NCBI RefSeq assembly: GCF_019880555.1
Contig: NZ_JAINVU010000004.1
Location: forward strand, 186,001-250,000
Source of the DNA: Hephaestia mangrovi
Lineage (GTDB): Bacteria > Pseudomonadota > Alphaproteobacteria > Sphingomonadales > Sphingomonadaceae
Reading direction: 5' to 3'
DNA: 64,000 bases
The notes under the pieces are model-generated. The model did no database searches. It was not told where the DNA came from and saw only the letters and a list, made by a program, of their open reading frames with translations. The stretch's first letter is position 1. Each line of letters opens with the position of its first letter. The translations under genes and the position numbers were made by a program. Shown here one piece after another: positions 17,665 to 26,676 of the stretch.

Positions 17665-17865
17665 TCAGTCGATCAAGTGTCGGCCGCTCCACGTCCACAG
17701 CAACGATACGCCGGCCAGCCCGACATCGATCGCCGCCTGCATCGTGTGCGGCGCGGGATCGCTGCCGTCATGCGTGTCGATGCTGATCGTCACCGAGGGA
17801 TGCCGCGCGGCGAGCACGAGCAGCGCGAGCACCAGCAGCGCCAATCCGATCCGCCGTTCCCGCAT
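17665..17865 (-). CDS. Small membrane protein of unknown function
   Basis: A 66-residue protein starting MRERRIGLALLVLALLVLAA. It has one strongly hydrophobic N-terminal helix (residues 6-22) after a basic stretch, then a polar segment with SIDTHDGSDPAPH and a second moderately hydrophobic segment (AAIDVGLAGVSLLWTW). An AAGGGAG site eight bases before ATG 17865 supports this start over longer readings. It ends 38 bases upstream of the FadD-like start on the same strand, so co-transcription is likely. No family recognised. Confidence 0.65.
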   Translation of the reverse strand: MRERRIGLALLVLALLVLAARHPSVTISIDTHDGSDPAPHTMQAAIDVGLAGVSLLWTWSGRHLID

Positions 17866-18065
17866 GACACGTCTCCCTTGCCGAACATGCCCCTTTAGTC
17901 GCCGGGCCACCCGGTTTCTTACGCGGCCCGCGAAAAACGCTGGCCACGCCTCGATCACGTTCCCGTCCGGCCAACGACAGTACGCTGGTAGGCGGTCACG
18001 CTCAAGCGAAAGCGGGTCAGCCGAAAAGCGCCGGAGAGCGGTCTTCGCCTCGCATACCGGTGGCC

Positions 18066-19757
18066 TCAAGCTGCGATCGAATAGCCCGGACGAGCCCGCG
18101 CACGGTCACGGCCGTCGCTTTTCGCGTCGAACAACGCACGGTCGGCGAGGCCGTAGAGCAGTTTCCAATGCCCTTCAGTGGCGAGCGGCCCGGTACACAG
18201 CCCGATGCTCGCGGTGACGGTGAGGTCGAACGGCATCCGTTGCGCGCGCAGCCGCGCGAGAACCGTGTTGGCGTCCAGTTTGGCTTCTTCGGTCGTAAGA
18301 ATCGCGAATTCCTCGCCGCCGAGCCGCGCGACCAGCGCGCCCGGCGGCGCCGCCGCGCGCAGCGCGCGGGCGAACAGCCGCAGCACCTCGTCGCCGCCGT
18401 CATGGCCCAGCGTGTCGTTGACGCGCTTGAAATGATCGATGTCGGTAACGAGCAGCGTGTGCATCCCGTCACGCCCGATCGCCTCGCGCAGGAACGAGCG
18501 GCGGTTGAGCAGGCCGGTCAGCGGATCAGTATCGGCGAGCAGCCGCTGTGCCGCTTCCTGGATGCGCGCCTCGTCGCGTTCGCGGCTCAGCAGGTGGATG
18601 CGATAGGCGATCGCCACCGACGACAGCAGCGCCTCGATCGTCATCGAAACGAGCGTCGAATTGTCGAGCCAGAAGCTCCACGGAATCAGGTGGAAATTGT
18701 TGAGGATGCGCACGCAGGCGAGCGCGATCGGCGCGGCCCAGCCGAGCGCGAACATCCACAGATAATTGCTCCGCATCCGCCACGCGCGCCACAGGATCGG
18801 GATGACGATCGCGATCAGCCCGCAAAAGGTGACGGCATAGAGCTTGTCCAGCGCCCAGATCGCATGCGGCGCGAACAGCGCGAACAGCGTGGCCGGCGTC
18901 AGCACCGCGACCATCGCGATACGGCTGGCGACGCGCAGCCAGCCGGAGAACACCTGCTCCTCGAAGAACGATCGCGCGAACGCGACCGCGCTCGCAGCCG
19001 AGATCGCCAGCAGCAGGTAATTGATCCGCAGCCGATCGTTGTTGAGCATATCGGGCAGCATCCAGGCGAGCGCGCCCGAGGACGAGATGGCATAGCCCAT
19101 CAGCGCGGCGACCATCGCGCAATAGGCGAGCTGGAAGCGGTATCTCAGCGCCCCCCACAGGGCCAGATTGTAAACCAGCAGGGCGAGGCACAGCCCGACG
19201 AACCCGGCGTAGAGCGCGCCGAGCCGCAGGGTCGATTGGCCGGCCTGATACGCATCGGTCACGCGGGCGCCGATCAGGATGCCACGCAGATTGGCCGCAC
19301 CCTCGACGTGCCACAGCAAGCGCACCAGCGGCACCGGCGACGGTGGCGTCTGGTGCTGGATCAATGCGCCCAATTGCATGTGGCGCGTCGCGCCGCGGCC
19401 GTCGTCGCTGAACCGGTAGATGCGGCCGTCGGCGTAGAGCGCGTAGAGCGTCAGCCGCGTCTGCCACAGGCTGGCGACGCGGATTTCGTGCGGCGATCGT
19501 GTATCGATCCGGTCGAGCGGCTGCGATCGGACCCAGAAATCGCCGCGCCCGAAATCGGTCTGCGGTGTGGTGCAATCGAACCCGCCCGATTGGCGGAGCA
19601 ACGTCGCCGGGTCCATGCCGGGGGCGGCGCGCAGCACGCAGGGGCGGATATGCAGGCCGACGTCACCGACCTGCGCATGCGCTGCCGGCCCGCCCGTCAA
19701 GCAGACAAGTGCAAGCAGCACCCGCATCACAATGCGACTGATCGGAAACCCCACCAT
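18066..19757 (-). CDS. Membrane diguanylate cyclase with 7TM sensory region
   Basis: A product of about 563 residues with signal-like N-terminus, a periplasmic region of about 160 residues (7TMR-DISM extracellular-like, beginning after AHAQVGDVG), seven or so transmembrane helices, and a C-terminal GGDEF domain. The active site reads RLGGEEFAIL, and DIDHFKRVNDTLGH supplies the metal site, so cyclic-di-GMP synthesis is expected. The RxxD inhibitory site that should lie five residues before GGEEF is replaced by PPGA, so product inhibition at that site is not expected. Start is uncertain: ATG 19757 and ATG 19727 are both plausible and neither has a clear ribosome-binding site. The ligand is unknown. 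Confidence 0.88.
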   Translation of the reverse strand: MVGFPISRIVMRVLLALVCLTGGPAAHAQVGDVGLHIRPCVLRAAPGMDPATLLRQSGGFDCTTPQTDFGRGDFWVRSQPLDRIDTRSPHEIRVASLWQTRLTLYALYADGRIYRFSDDGRGATRHMQLGALIQHQTPPSPVPLVRLLWHVEGAANLRGILIGARVTDAYQAGQSTLRLGALYAGFVGLCLALLVYNLALWGALRYRFQLAYCAMVAALMGYAISSSGALAWMLPDMLNNDRLRINYLLLAISAASAVAFARSFFEEQVFSGWLRVASRIAMVAVLTPATLFALFAPHAIWALDKLYAVTFCGLIAIVIPILWRAWRMRSNYLWMFALGWAAPIALACVRILNNFHLIPWSFWLDNSTLVSMTIEALLSSVAIAYRIHLLSRERDEARIQEAAQRLLADTDPLTGLLNRRSFLREAIGRDGMHTLLVTDIDHFKRVNDTLGHDGGDEVLRLFARALRAAAPPGALVARLGGEEFAILTTEEAKLDANTVLARLRAQRMPFDLTVTASIGLCTGPLATEGHWKLLYGLADRALFDAKSDGRDRARARPGYSIAA

Positions 19758-19878
19758 GAGTCGAATGCTAAACGGTGATGGCGAACGGAGTGTAAACGCC
19801 ACGCCGTTTATTTTGCCGCCGGTGCCCACGGCGGCTGATCGCTAAACCGAAGTCGAGCTTATTCCCCACGAAGATAAT

Positions 19879-19913
19879 CGTCACCCTGAACTTGTTTCAG
19901 GGTCCATGGCGCC
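19879..19913 (+). repeat. Palindromic intergenic repeat, family A
   Basis: CGTCACCCTGAA, loop CTTGT, TTCAGGGTCC and ATGGCGCC. The stem differs from other copies (ACCCTGAA instead of ATGCTGAA) and the matching arm changes with it. It lies between the L,D-transpeptidase stop and the GGDEF gene start. Confidence 0.8.
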
Positions 19914-19968
19914 CGCTCACCGGCGAGCGTCCGGGATGCTTATGACGTAACCGTCAGATTTCAGACGG

Positions 19969-20619
19969 CTATGACGACGTCGGCAGGGGTGCCGGCGATG
20001 GCTGCGGCCGCGGGGCGGCGGGTTGGCTCCCGGTCTCGCTGGTGTTAAGCGCCGCGGCGTTGGCGCGCGCGGTATCGCTGGCGTCCACCTTGGGATCGGG
20101 CGGCAGCATCGACGGATCGGTCGGCACCACCGATCCCTTGGTCACCTCCACCACGGTGCCGATCCGCGTCGCCGCATAGAGCTTCTTGGCGAAGGCCAGC
20201 GGCACGTGGATGCAGCCGTGCGAGTTGCGATAGCCGGGTGTCGATCCGCCGTGGATCGCGACGCCGTCCCAGGTCAGCCGCTCCATATAGGGCATCGGCG
20301 CCGAATCGTAGAGCGTCGATTTGTGGTGCACCTGTTTCTGCAGGATCGGGAAAATGCCGGTCGGCGTTTCCTTGCCGTCGCGACCGGTCGCCGCGCTGGA
20401 AACAGCAATCATCTGGTTGCCGCGAAACACATAGGCGCGCTGGTCGGCCAGGCTGACGATGACGTTCAGCGGACCCGAGCCGCTATTGTCCTGCCACACC
20501 CAGGCGCTTGGCTGCAGCATCGCAGCGGCCTGCTCAATCGAGGCCGCGTCGGTGCTCGCCGCGGCGGGTGCCGCCAGCGCGCAGACGGCAGTGCCAAGCA
20601 GGATGGCGATCGATTTCAC
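19969..20619 (-). CDS. L,D-transpeptidase (YkuD family)
   Basis: A 216-residue exported protein. Signal peptide MKSIAILLGTAVCALAAPAAA is followed by a YkuD domain (about residues 50-160) with catalytic motif HGGSTPGYRNSHGCIHVP, nucleophile Cys136, and a Pro/Ala-rich tail. Such enzymes form 3-3 peptidoglycan cross-links or attach proteins to the wall. A GTG start at 20619 is chosen because AAGGAG lies at 20625-20630, five bases upstream, exactly before the signal peptide. An ATG 15 bases further up would place that site inside the gene. It is divergent from the MHS transporter gene. Confidence 0.88.
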   Translation of the reverse strand: MKSIAILLGTAVCALAAPAAASTDAASIEQAAAMLQPSAWVWQDNSGSGPLNVIVSLADQRAYVFRGNQMIAVSSAATGRDGKETPTGIFPILQKQVHHKSTLYDSAPMPYMERLTWDGVAIHGGSTPGYRNSHGCIHVPLAFAKKLYAATRIGTVVEVTKGSVVPTDPSMLPPDPKVDASDTARANAAALNTSETGSQPAAPRPQPSPAPLPTSS

Positions 20620-20744
20620 TTCGGCTCCTTGCATTTGATCTCTATGACATCAGAACAACGCCCGAATATGACCTTCGTGTCCAGCCGCAAGGGCGAATAT
20701 CCGGCGATTTCAGCTCATTCTCGTAAATATATGTCGAGAAGTCG

Positions 20745-20757
20745 GTCCGATTCGGAC
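20745..20757. promoter_or_regulatory. GTCCGA-T-TCGGAC palindrome between divergent genes
   Basis: A perfect 13-base inverted repeat in the 218-base gap between the L,D-transpeptidase and transporter genes, just after an AT-rich TAAATATAT segment (20723-20732) that could be a promoter element. It could be a repressor operator; no regulator is known from this window. Confidence 0.3.
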
Positions 20758-20837
20758 GCTCTTCCGATCGCCGTCGCGCGCGGCTAGACTCGCCGCCTAT
20801 ACGGGAAGCCGGTGCAGAACATGAAAAGGGGCGAGGG

Positions 20838-22433
20838 ATGGCGGATACGGAAGAGGCGCCGCTGGCGCGCGGCGACATGCGGCTGGTGATCGGGGCATCG
20901 GCGGTCGGCACGATCTTCGAATGGTATGATTTCTTCATTTACGGCACGCTCGCGGCCTCGGGGATCATCGGCCGCGCCTTCTTTCCCGCAGGCAACGAAA
21001 CGGTGCAGACGCTGCTCGCCTGGGCGGGGTTCGCGGTCGGCTTCGGGTTCCGGCCGCTGGGCGCGGTGCTGTTCGGCTTTCTCGGTGACCGGCTCGGGCG
21101 CAAATACACCTTCCTCGTCACCATCACGGTGATGGGCGTGGCAACCGCGGGCGTCGGGCTGGTGCCGCCGGTCGCGACGATCGGGCTCGCCGCGCCCGCG
21201 ATCATCCTGCTGCTCCGCATCGCGCAGGGGCTGGCGCTGGGCGGCGAATATGGCGGTGCGGCGGTCTATGTCGCCGAACATTCGCCGCCGGGCCGCAGCG
21301 GCTATTACACCAGCTTCATCCAGGCAGGTGTAGCCGGCGGGTTCATTCTCAGCCTGGCTGTGGTGCTCGCGGTCAAGGCGCTGTGCCCGGACGCGGTGTG
21401 GGAAGCCTGGGCCTGGCGGCTGCCGTTCGTGTTTTCGTTGGCGCTTCTCGCTGTGTCGCTGTGGATGCGGCTCAAGCTGTCGGAAAGCCCGGTATTCGCC
21501 GCTTTGCGCAAGGCCGGCGAGACGGTGCGCAACCCGTTTATCGAGAGCTTTCGCTATCCCGGCAACTGGAAGCGCCTGTTCGTCGCGATGATCGGTATCG
21601 CCGCGGGGCTGACGGTGATCTGGTACACCGCGACCTTCAGCGTCCTGTCTTTCGCCGAGCACGCAATGCGGCTCGACGAAACCACCGCGCAGCTCGTCAC
21701 CGGGACGGGCGTGCTCGCTGGCCTGTTCTGGTTCGTGCTGTTCGGGCGCCTATCCGATCGCATCGGCCGCAAGAAGCCGATCGTGATCGGCTATGCGGTC
21801 ACGCTGGTGGCGCTGTTCCCGCTGTTCTGGATCATCGGCGATGCCGCCAATCCCGGCCTGGCAGAGGCGGCGCGGCGCGCGCCCGTGGTCGTTTCGGGCA
21901 CCGATTGCCACTACAGCCCGTTCGCCAAGCAACAGACTGGTGCTTGCGGACAGATGCTCGATTATTTCTCGAAGAAGGGCATCGCCTACACCACCGTCCG
22001 CGCGCCCGCGACGGTGGTGACGATCGGCGGCGTCACCGTCGAGGATCCGACGCCCGCGCATCTCGATGCGGCGCTGGCGGCGAACGGCTATCAGCTCGGC
22101 AAGGTCGTGCCGGGGCCGCGCGGCATCATCGTCATGCTGCTGGCGATCGTCGCGTTGAGCGCGCTGTCCGGCGCGACCTACGGCCCCGTCGCCGCGCTGC
22201 TGGCCGAGATGTTTCCGCCGCACATCCGCTACAGCTCGATGTCGATCCCCTATCATATCGGCTGCGGCTATTTCGGCGGATTCCTGCCGTTCATCAGCCA
22301 ATATGTCGTCGCGCGCACCGGCAATCCCTATGCCGGCTTGTGGTACACCTGGGTGATCGTGGCGATCGCGCTGGTGGTGACGATGTTTGGTCTCACCGAA
22401 ACCGCGCCCATTGCAAAACGCCGCCGCCGCTGA
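20838..22433 (+). CDS. MFS metabolite:H+ symporter (MHS family)
   Basis: A 531-residue inner-membrane transporter. The N-terminal GTIFEWYDFFIYGT motif and the loop FGFLGDRLGRKYTFL define the MHS group (relatives: KgtP, ShiA, ProP). The second half has a matching FGRLSDRIGRKKP loop. Between the eighth and ninth membrane segments is an extra soluble stretch of about 80 residues (near 345-425) containing two cysteines (TDCHYSPF, TGACGQ), absent from the classic short members. The substrate is probably a carboxylate or osmolyte but cannot be told from sequence. It lies 37 bases upstream of alr in the same direction. Confidence 0.83.
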   Translation: MADTEEAPLARGDMRLVIGASAVGTIFEWYDFFIYGTLAASGIIGRAFFPAGNETVQTLLAWAGFAVGFGFRPLGAVLFGFLGDRLGRKYTFLVTITVMGVATAGVGLVPPVATIGLAAPAIILLLRIAQGLALGGEYGGAAVYVAEHSPPGRSGYYTSFIQAGVAGGFILSLAVVLAVKALCPDAVWEAWAWRLPFVFSLALLAVSLWMRLKLSESPVFAALRKAGETVRNPFIESFRYPGNWKRLFVAMIGIAAGLTVIWYTATFSVLSFAEHAMRLDETTAQLVTGTGVLAGLFWFVLFGRLSDRIGRKKPIVIGYAVTLVALFPLFWIIGDAANPGLAEAARRAPVVVSGTDCHYSPFAKQQTGACGQMLDYFSKKGIAYTTVRAPATVVTIGGVTVEDPTPAHLDAALAANGYQLGKVVPGPRGIIVMLLAIVALSALSGATYGPVAALLAEMFPPHIRYSSMSIPYHIGCGYFGGFLPFISQYVVARTGNPYAGLWYTWVIVAIALVVTMFGLTETAPIAKRRRR

Positions 22434-22470
22434 CTGGCCTTAGCCGCGGCGGATCGCTAACGGCGGAGCG

Positions 22471-23499
22471 ATGACCATTGCTCCGCTGCGCCTCCGCCTC
22501 GATGGCACCGCCCTCGCCGACAATTGGCGGACGCTCGATCGGTTGAGCGGCGCAGCGGCGTGCGGTGCCGCGGTGAAGGCCGATGGCTACGGGCTCGGCG
22601 CGGCGGCGGTCGCGGCGCGGCTGGCCCGTGCCGGCTGCCGCGATTTCTTCGTCGCGACCTGGGCCGAGGCGGAAGCGCTGGCGCCGCTCGGGTGCACCGT
22701 CTCGGTGCTCCACGGCGTCCGCGCCGAGGATATGGCCGTCGCCCCCGGCATCGCCCGGCCGGTGCTCAGCACGCCCGCGCAAATCGCCCGCTGGCGCGAG
22801 GCGGGCAGGGGGCCGTGCGATGTGATGGTCGATACCGGCATGAACCGGCTCGGCGTCTCGGTTCAGGCAGTGGGGGAGGGCCTGCTCGATGGCCTGCAGG
22901 TCGAGACGCTGATGAGCCATCTCGCCTGCGCCGACGAGGAAACCGCGATGAACGCGCGCCAGCGAGACGCCTTCGCCGGCCTGGCGCGCAAGACCGGCGC
23001 GCGCCGCATGAGCCTCGCCAATTCGGCGGGAATCGCGCTCGGCGCCGATTATGCCTTCGATCTGACCCGCCCCGGCCTCGCGCTCTACGGCGGGCGGCAG
23101 CGCGCGGGACATGACGCGATCCGGCAGGTGGTGATCCCCGAGGCGCAGGTGCTGCAGCGGCGCACCGTCCCCGCCGGGCAGACCGTCGGCTATAACGCGA
23201 CCTGGACCGCGCCCGCCGACAGCGAGGTCGCGATTCTCAACATCGGTTATGCCGACGGCTATTTCCGCGGCTTCTCCGATCACGGCGCGGCCCGCGCGGG
23301 CGACGTCCGCCTGCCGGTGATCGGCCGCGTCTCGATGGATCTGCTCGCGGTGCTGGTTGACGCCGCCCCCGACGTCGCGGAAGGCGACTGGCTGGCGCTC
23401 GACTACGACCTCCCCGCCGCCGCGGTGGCGAGCGGGATGTCGCAATACGAGCTCATCACCAGCCTCGGCACCCGCTTCGATCGCGTCTGGAGTGGCTGA
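22471..23499 (+). CDS. alr: Alanine racemase
   Basis: A 342-residue PLP enzyme that interconverts L- and D-alanine for peptidoglycan synthesis. The PLP lysine is Lys36 in AAVKADGYGLGA. The TIM-barrel continues with MVDTGMNRLGV and RPGLALYGG, and the second catalytic residue, Tyr, is in TVGYNATW of the beta domain, with IGRVSMDLLAVLVD near the C-terminus. It is somewhat shorter than the 360-380 typical length because of compact loops, but no key element is missing. It follows the transporter gene closely. Confidence 0.94.
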   Translation: MTIAPLRLRLDGTALADNWRTLDRLSGAAACGAAVKADGYGLGAAAVAARLARAGCRDFFVATWAEAEALAPLGCTVSVLHGVRAEDMAVAPGIARPVLSTPAQIARWREAGRGPCDVMVDTGMNRLGVSVQAVGEGLLDGLQVETLMSHLACADEETAMNARQRDAFAGLARKTGARRMSLANSAGIALGADYAFDLTRPGLALYGGRQRAGHDAIRQVVIPEAQVLQRRTVPAGQTVGYNATWTAPADSEVAILNIGYADGYFRGFSDHGAARAGDVRLPVIGRVSMDLLAVLVDAAPDVAEGDWLALDYDLPAAAVASGMSQYELITSLGTRFDRVWSG

Positions 23500-23512
23500 C
23501 GACGGACCCAAC

Positions 23513-23549
23513 CATCATGCTGAACTCGTTTCGGCATCCATGGCGCAAC
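23513..23549 (+). repeat. Palindromic intergenic repeat, family A
   Basis: CATCATGCTGAA, loop CTCGT, TTCGGCATCC and ATGGCGCAAC, located between the convergent alr and phaA genes. A likely degenerate right half (CATGGAACTCG..AGCTCAGGGCGATG) follows at about 23582-23612. Confidence 0.75.
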
Positions 23550-23620
23550 GCCGGCGCTGCACTCGCGGGTTCCGCGGTCATCATGGAACTCGCCCCAAGC
23601 TCAGGGCGATGCCGACCGTC

Positions 23621-24793
23621 CTACCGCTCGACGCACATCGCGATGCCCATCCCGCCGCCGATGCACAAGGTCGCGAGGCCCTTCTTCGCGTCGCGCTTCT
23701 GCATCTCGTAGAGCAGGGTGGTCAGCACCCGCGCGCCGCTGGCGCCAATCGGATGGCCGATCGCAATCGCGCCGCCGTTGACGTTGACCTTGTCGGCATC
23801 CCAACCCAGTTCCTTGCCGACTGACAGCGCTTGCGCGGCGAATGCTTCATTGGCCTCGATCAGGTCGAGGTCGGCGAGCGTCCAGCCGGCTTTCTCCAGC
23901 GCGCGCTTGGTTGCCGGCACGGGGCCGATGCCCATGATCGAAGGATCGACGCCGGCCGAGGCCCAGCTCTTGATCGTCGCGAGGATGGGCGCGCCGCGCT
24001 TCTCGGCCTCCTCGCGGCTCATCACCACCAAGGCGGCGGCGCCGTCGTTGAGGCCCGAGGCGTTGGCGGCGGTGACGGTGCCGTCCTTCTTGAACGCCGG
24101 CCGCACGCCCGACACGCTTTCGATCGTCACGCCCGAGCGGATATATTCGTCATCCTCCACCACCGTGTCGCCCTTGCGGCCCTTCACGGTGACGGGCGCG
24201 ATCTCGTCCTTGAACTTGCCCGCCGCGCGCGCCTTCTCGGCATTGTTCTGAGAGCGCACCGAGAATTCGTCCTGCTCGCTGCGCGTCACCTGATATTGCT
24301 CGGCCAGGTTCTCGGCGGTGATGCCCATGTGATAGCCGTTGAACACGTCGGTCAGGCCGTCCTTGATCATCGTATCGATCAGGCTGACGTCGCCCATCTT
24401 GGTGCCGCCGCGCAGGTTCTGCGCGTGCGCCGAAAGCGACATCGATTCCTGCCCGCCGGCGACGACGATCGTCGCGTCGCCCGTCGCCACCGCCTGCGCC
24501 GCCAGCGCCACCGCGCGAAGCCCCGATCCGCACACCTGGTTGACGCCCCAGGCTGGAATCTCCTTGGGCACGCCGGCCGCCATCGATGCCTGCCGCGCCG
24601 GGTTCTGGCCCTGCCCGGCGGTGAGCACCTGGCCCATGATGACTTCGGAAACCTCTTCACCCTTCACGCCGGCCTGCGTCAGTGCCGCCTCGATTGCCTG
24701 CCGCCCAAGCTCGTGCGCGGGAACGCCGGCGAATGCACCGAGGAAGCTGCCGACCGGGGTGCGCTTGGCGGCGGTGATGACGATATCGGACAT
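23621..24793 (-). CDS. phaA: Acetyl-CoA acetyltransferase (thiolase)
   Basis: A 390-residue biosynthetic thiolase that condenses two acetyl-CoA to acetoacetyl-CoA. Nucleophile Cys88 lies in [11 protein letters not shown]; the second half has [13 protein letters not shown], the His of [17 protein letters not shown] and the C-terminal Cys of [14 protein letters not shown]. Motif spacing matches PhaA of polyhydroxyalkanoate producers. The neighbouring PhaC-like and PhaR genes support that role, although such thiolases also serve other acetoacetyl-CoA needs. It is 32 bases downstream of the PhaC-like gene on the same strand. Confidence 0.93.
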   Translation of the reverse strand: MSDIVITAAKRTPVGSFLGAFAGVPAHELGRQAIEAALTQAGVKGEEVSEVIMGQVLTAGQGQNPARQASMAAGVPKEIPAWGVNQVCGSGLRAVALAAQAVATGDATIVVAGGQESMSLSAHAQNLRGGTKMGDVSLIDTMIKDGLTDVFNGYHMGITAENLAEQYQVTRSEQDEFSVRSQNNAEKARAAGKFKDEIAPVTVKGRKGDTVVEDDEYIRSGVTIESVSGVRPAFKKDGTVTAANASGLNDGAAALVVMSREEAEKRGAPILATIKSWASAGVDPSIMGIGPVPATKRALEKAGWTLADLDLIEANEAFAAQALSVGKELGWDADKVNVNGGAIAIGHPIGASGARVLTTLLYEMQKRDAKKGLATLCIGGGMGIAMCVER

Positions 24794-24825
24794 GGGTGGG
24801 GCTCCTGCTGATTCGTGTTTGCCGC

Positions 24826-25905
24826 CTATCTAGGGGCGTCGAGCGCGCTTAGCCACCCGGCGAGCGGCTCCCAGAGCTGCGCTTGCGCGCGCCCGCCCAC
24901 GATCATGCCGACATGGCCCGCGCCCAGCATACGTGTGTCCGTGACGCCCGCCGCGCTGGTCGCGGGTACGATGCGGTCGGTGGTCGAGACGAAATCGACC
25001 ACCGGGCAGGGCAGGGCAGCGGGGTCGACGCGCTGTCCCGCCATGCTCAGGCCGCCGTTGCCGGGCACGTCATGCTCGAAAAAGTCGAACAGCTGCGCGC
25101 CGGCGGCATAGGTCAGTGGTGCGCCGGCATTGGCCCAATCCTCCAGCGCGACGAACTGGCGTGCCTTGCCACTCTCCGGATCGAGATCGGCGAAGGCTTC
25201 GTATTTGGCGATGGTGCGCGCCGGATCGAGTCGCCAGAAACCCGATTGCAGCACCTCCATCGGCACCAGCCCGAGCGCGCGGCATGAGGGCTCGGCGGTC
25301 GCCCACAGTTCGGCGATCTCGGCGCGGGCATGTGCCCCGAAGCCGCCGAACCGCCACGGCGCAGCGATCAGCGCCACGCCGGCGACCGGCCGCGCGGCCG
25401 CCGCCATGATCGCCATCGTCCCGCCCAGGCAATAGCCCGCCAGCACTGGTGGTTCTTCCAGCCGCGCGATGAGCGGTAGCAGCAGCGTCTCGACATGCCC
25501 GGCGATATCGAGGCCGCGCTCGTCCGGCGCCGGGCTCCCCCAATCGAGCAGCAGCGGGCGCACGCCCTGGCCGGCCAGCCAGCGCAGCAGGGAGCGGCCG
25601 GGCGCGAGATCGAGCACGAACGGCGGGTTGATCAGCGAGGGCACGAACACCACCGGCCGCCCCGCGCCGCCGTAATCGATCAGCGCGGCGCGGCCGATTC
25701 GGTGCGCCGCAGCAGGCCGCGGCCATGCTGCGCTGCGATCGACACGTTGATAGGCGGCCAATCCGGCCAGTGCCTTGGCGCGCCTATCGGGCGATTCGGC
25801 GGTTTCGCTGCGCAGCATATCGAGGAACAGCGGCAACGGGCGCGGCCCGTGTTGCGGCGCATCATGTTTCGATGGTAGAGCGGGGTCGATCACGGTCGGG
25901 GGCAA
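24826..25905 (-). CDS. Short PhaC-like alpha/beta hydrolase (possible polyhydroxyalkanoate synthase relative)
   Basis: A protein of about 359 residues. The lipase-like box GYCLGG has Cys159 instead of Ser, with Asp310 in STTDRIVP and His331 in GAGHVGM completing the Cys-Asp-His triad of polyhydroxyalkanoate synthases. The [17 protein letters not shown] block also matches PhaC. Class I PhaC is about 570-620 residues, so this is the size of class III synthases, which need a PhaE partner that I do not see here. The drawn start is a TTG at 25905 six bases from phaR; a GTG at 25893 is equally possible. It may polymerise, or be a non-polymerising relative. Confidence 0.72.
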   Translation of the reverse strand: MPPTVIDPALPSKHDAPQHGPRPLPLFLDMLRSETAESPDRRAKALAGLAAYQRVDRSAAWPRPAAAHRIGRAALIDYGGAGRPVVFVPSLINPPFVLDLAPGRSLLRWLAGQGVRPLLLDWGSPAPDERGLDIAGHVETLLLPLIARLEEPPVLAGYCLGGTMAIMAAAARPVAGVALIAAPWRFGGFGAHARAEIAELWATAEPSCRALGLVPMEVLQSGFWRLDPARTIAKYEAFADLDPESGKARQFVALEDWANAGAPLTYAAGAQLFDFFEHDVPGNGGLSMAGQRVDPAALPCPVVDFVSTTDRIVPATSAAGVTDTRMLGAGHVGMIVGGRAQAQLWEPLAGWLSALDAPR

Positions 25906-25911
25906 ATCCCA

Positions 25912-26463
25912 ATGAAGAAGCAGCAGGCGGAAGACGGCTCGGTAATCATCAAGAAATACGCCAACCGTCGTCTCTATAATACCGAGACCTCATCCTACAT
26001 CACGCTCGATCATCTTGCCGCGATGATTCGCGAAGGCCGCGACTTCAAGGTCGTCGATGCCAAGACCGATACTGACATCACCCACAACGTGCTGACCCAG
26101 ATCATCATGGAAGAGGAAGCGCGCGGCCAGACGATGCTGCCGGTCAATTTCCTGCGCCAGCTGATCGCGATGTACGGCGATTCGATGCAGGCGATGGTGC
26201 CGGGGTATCTCGATGCCTCGATGGAAAGCTTCCGGCGCAATCAGGAGCAGTTCAAGTCGGCGGTCGAGGGCGCCTTCGCCAACTCGCCTTTCGCCGAGAT
26301 CGCCAAGCGCAACATGGAGATGTTCGAGGCGGCGACCGCGGCGTTCAAGAACGGCGGCAAACCCGCGCCGGCACCGTCCGCTTCCTCGAAGGACGACGAG
26401 ATCGCCGCGCTCAAGGCCGAGATGGCGCGGATGCAGGAAAAGATCGAAAAACTCGCCAAGTAG
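25912..26463 (+). CDS. phaR: Polyhydroxyalkanoate synthesis repressor
   Basis: A 183-residue DNA- and granule-binding regulator. The N-terminal domain IIKKYANRRLYNTETSSYIT and the following DITHNVLTQIIMEEEARGQ are diagnostic of PhaR, which represses phasin and polymer genes until free polymer titrates it off DNA. The C-terminal third is Ala/Lys-rich and ends in a predicted coiled coil (IAALKAEMARMQEKIEKL). It is divergent from the PhaC-like gene with almost no gap, so its promoter or that of the synthase-like gene must overlap coding sequence. A small membrane protein gene follows 12 bases downstream. Confidence 0.93.
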   Translation: MKKQQAEDGSVIIKKYANRRLYNTETSSYITLDHLAAMIREGRDFKVVDAKTDTDITHNVLTQIIMEEEARGQTMLPVNFLRQLIAMYGDSMQAMVPGYLDASMESFRRNQEQFKSAVEGAFANSPFAEIAKRNMEMFEAATAAFKNGGKPAPAPSASSKDDEIAALKAEMARMQEKIEKLAK

Positions 26464-26475
26464 CGGCTATCGACC

Positions 26476-26667
26476 ATGTCTCAGATCAGTCCGGGCTGGT
26501 ACGCCGTGGCGGCGTGCCTGCTGGTCGCGATAGTTGCCGGCCTTGCCGACTGGCGACGGCGGCGGCGGCGTGATCTCGATCGCGTCGGGCCGGTGCACTG
26601 GCCGACCGTGCAGATGCTCGCGCTGATCGCGGCAGCGGCGATCGCGGCGTTCGTCACACATGGCTGA
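26476..26667 (+). CDS. Small two-helix membrane protein
   Basis: A 63-residue protein with two hydrophobic helices (residues about 7-23 and 44-61) separated by an arginine-rich loop (DWRRRRRRDLDR), which should face the cytoplasm. No family recognised. It follows phaR by 12 bases and ends nine bases before the convergent protease stop. The call rests on composition and position, since no strong ribosome-binding site is visible. Confidence 0.55.
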   Translation: MSQISPGWYAVAACLLVAIVAGLADWRRRRRRDLDRVGPVHWPTVQMLALIAAAAIAAFVTHG

Positions 26668-26676
26668 GCGCCAACG

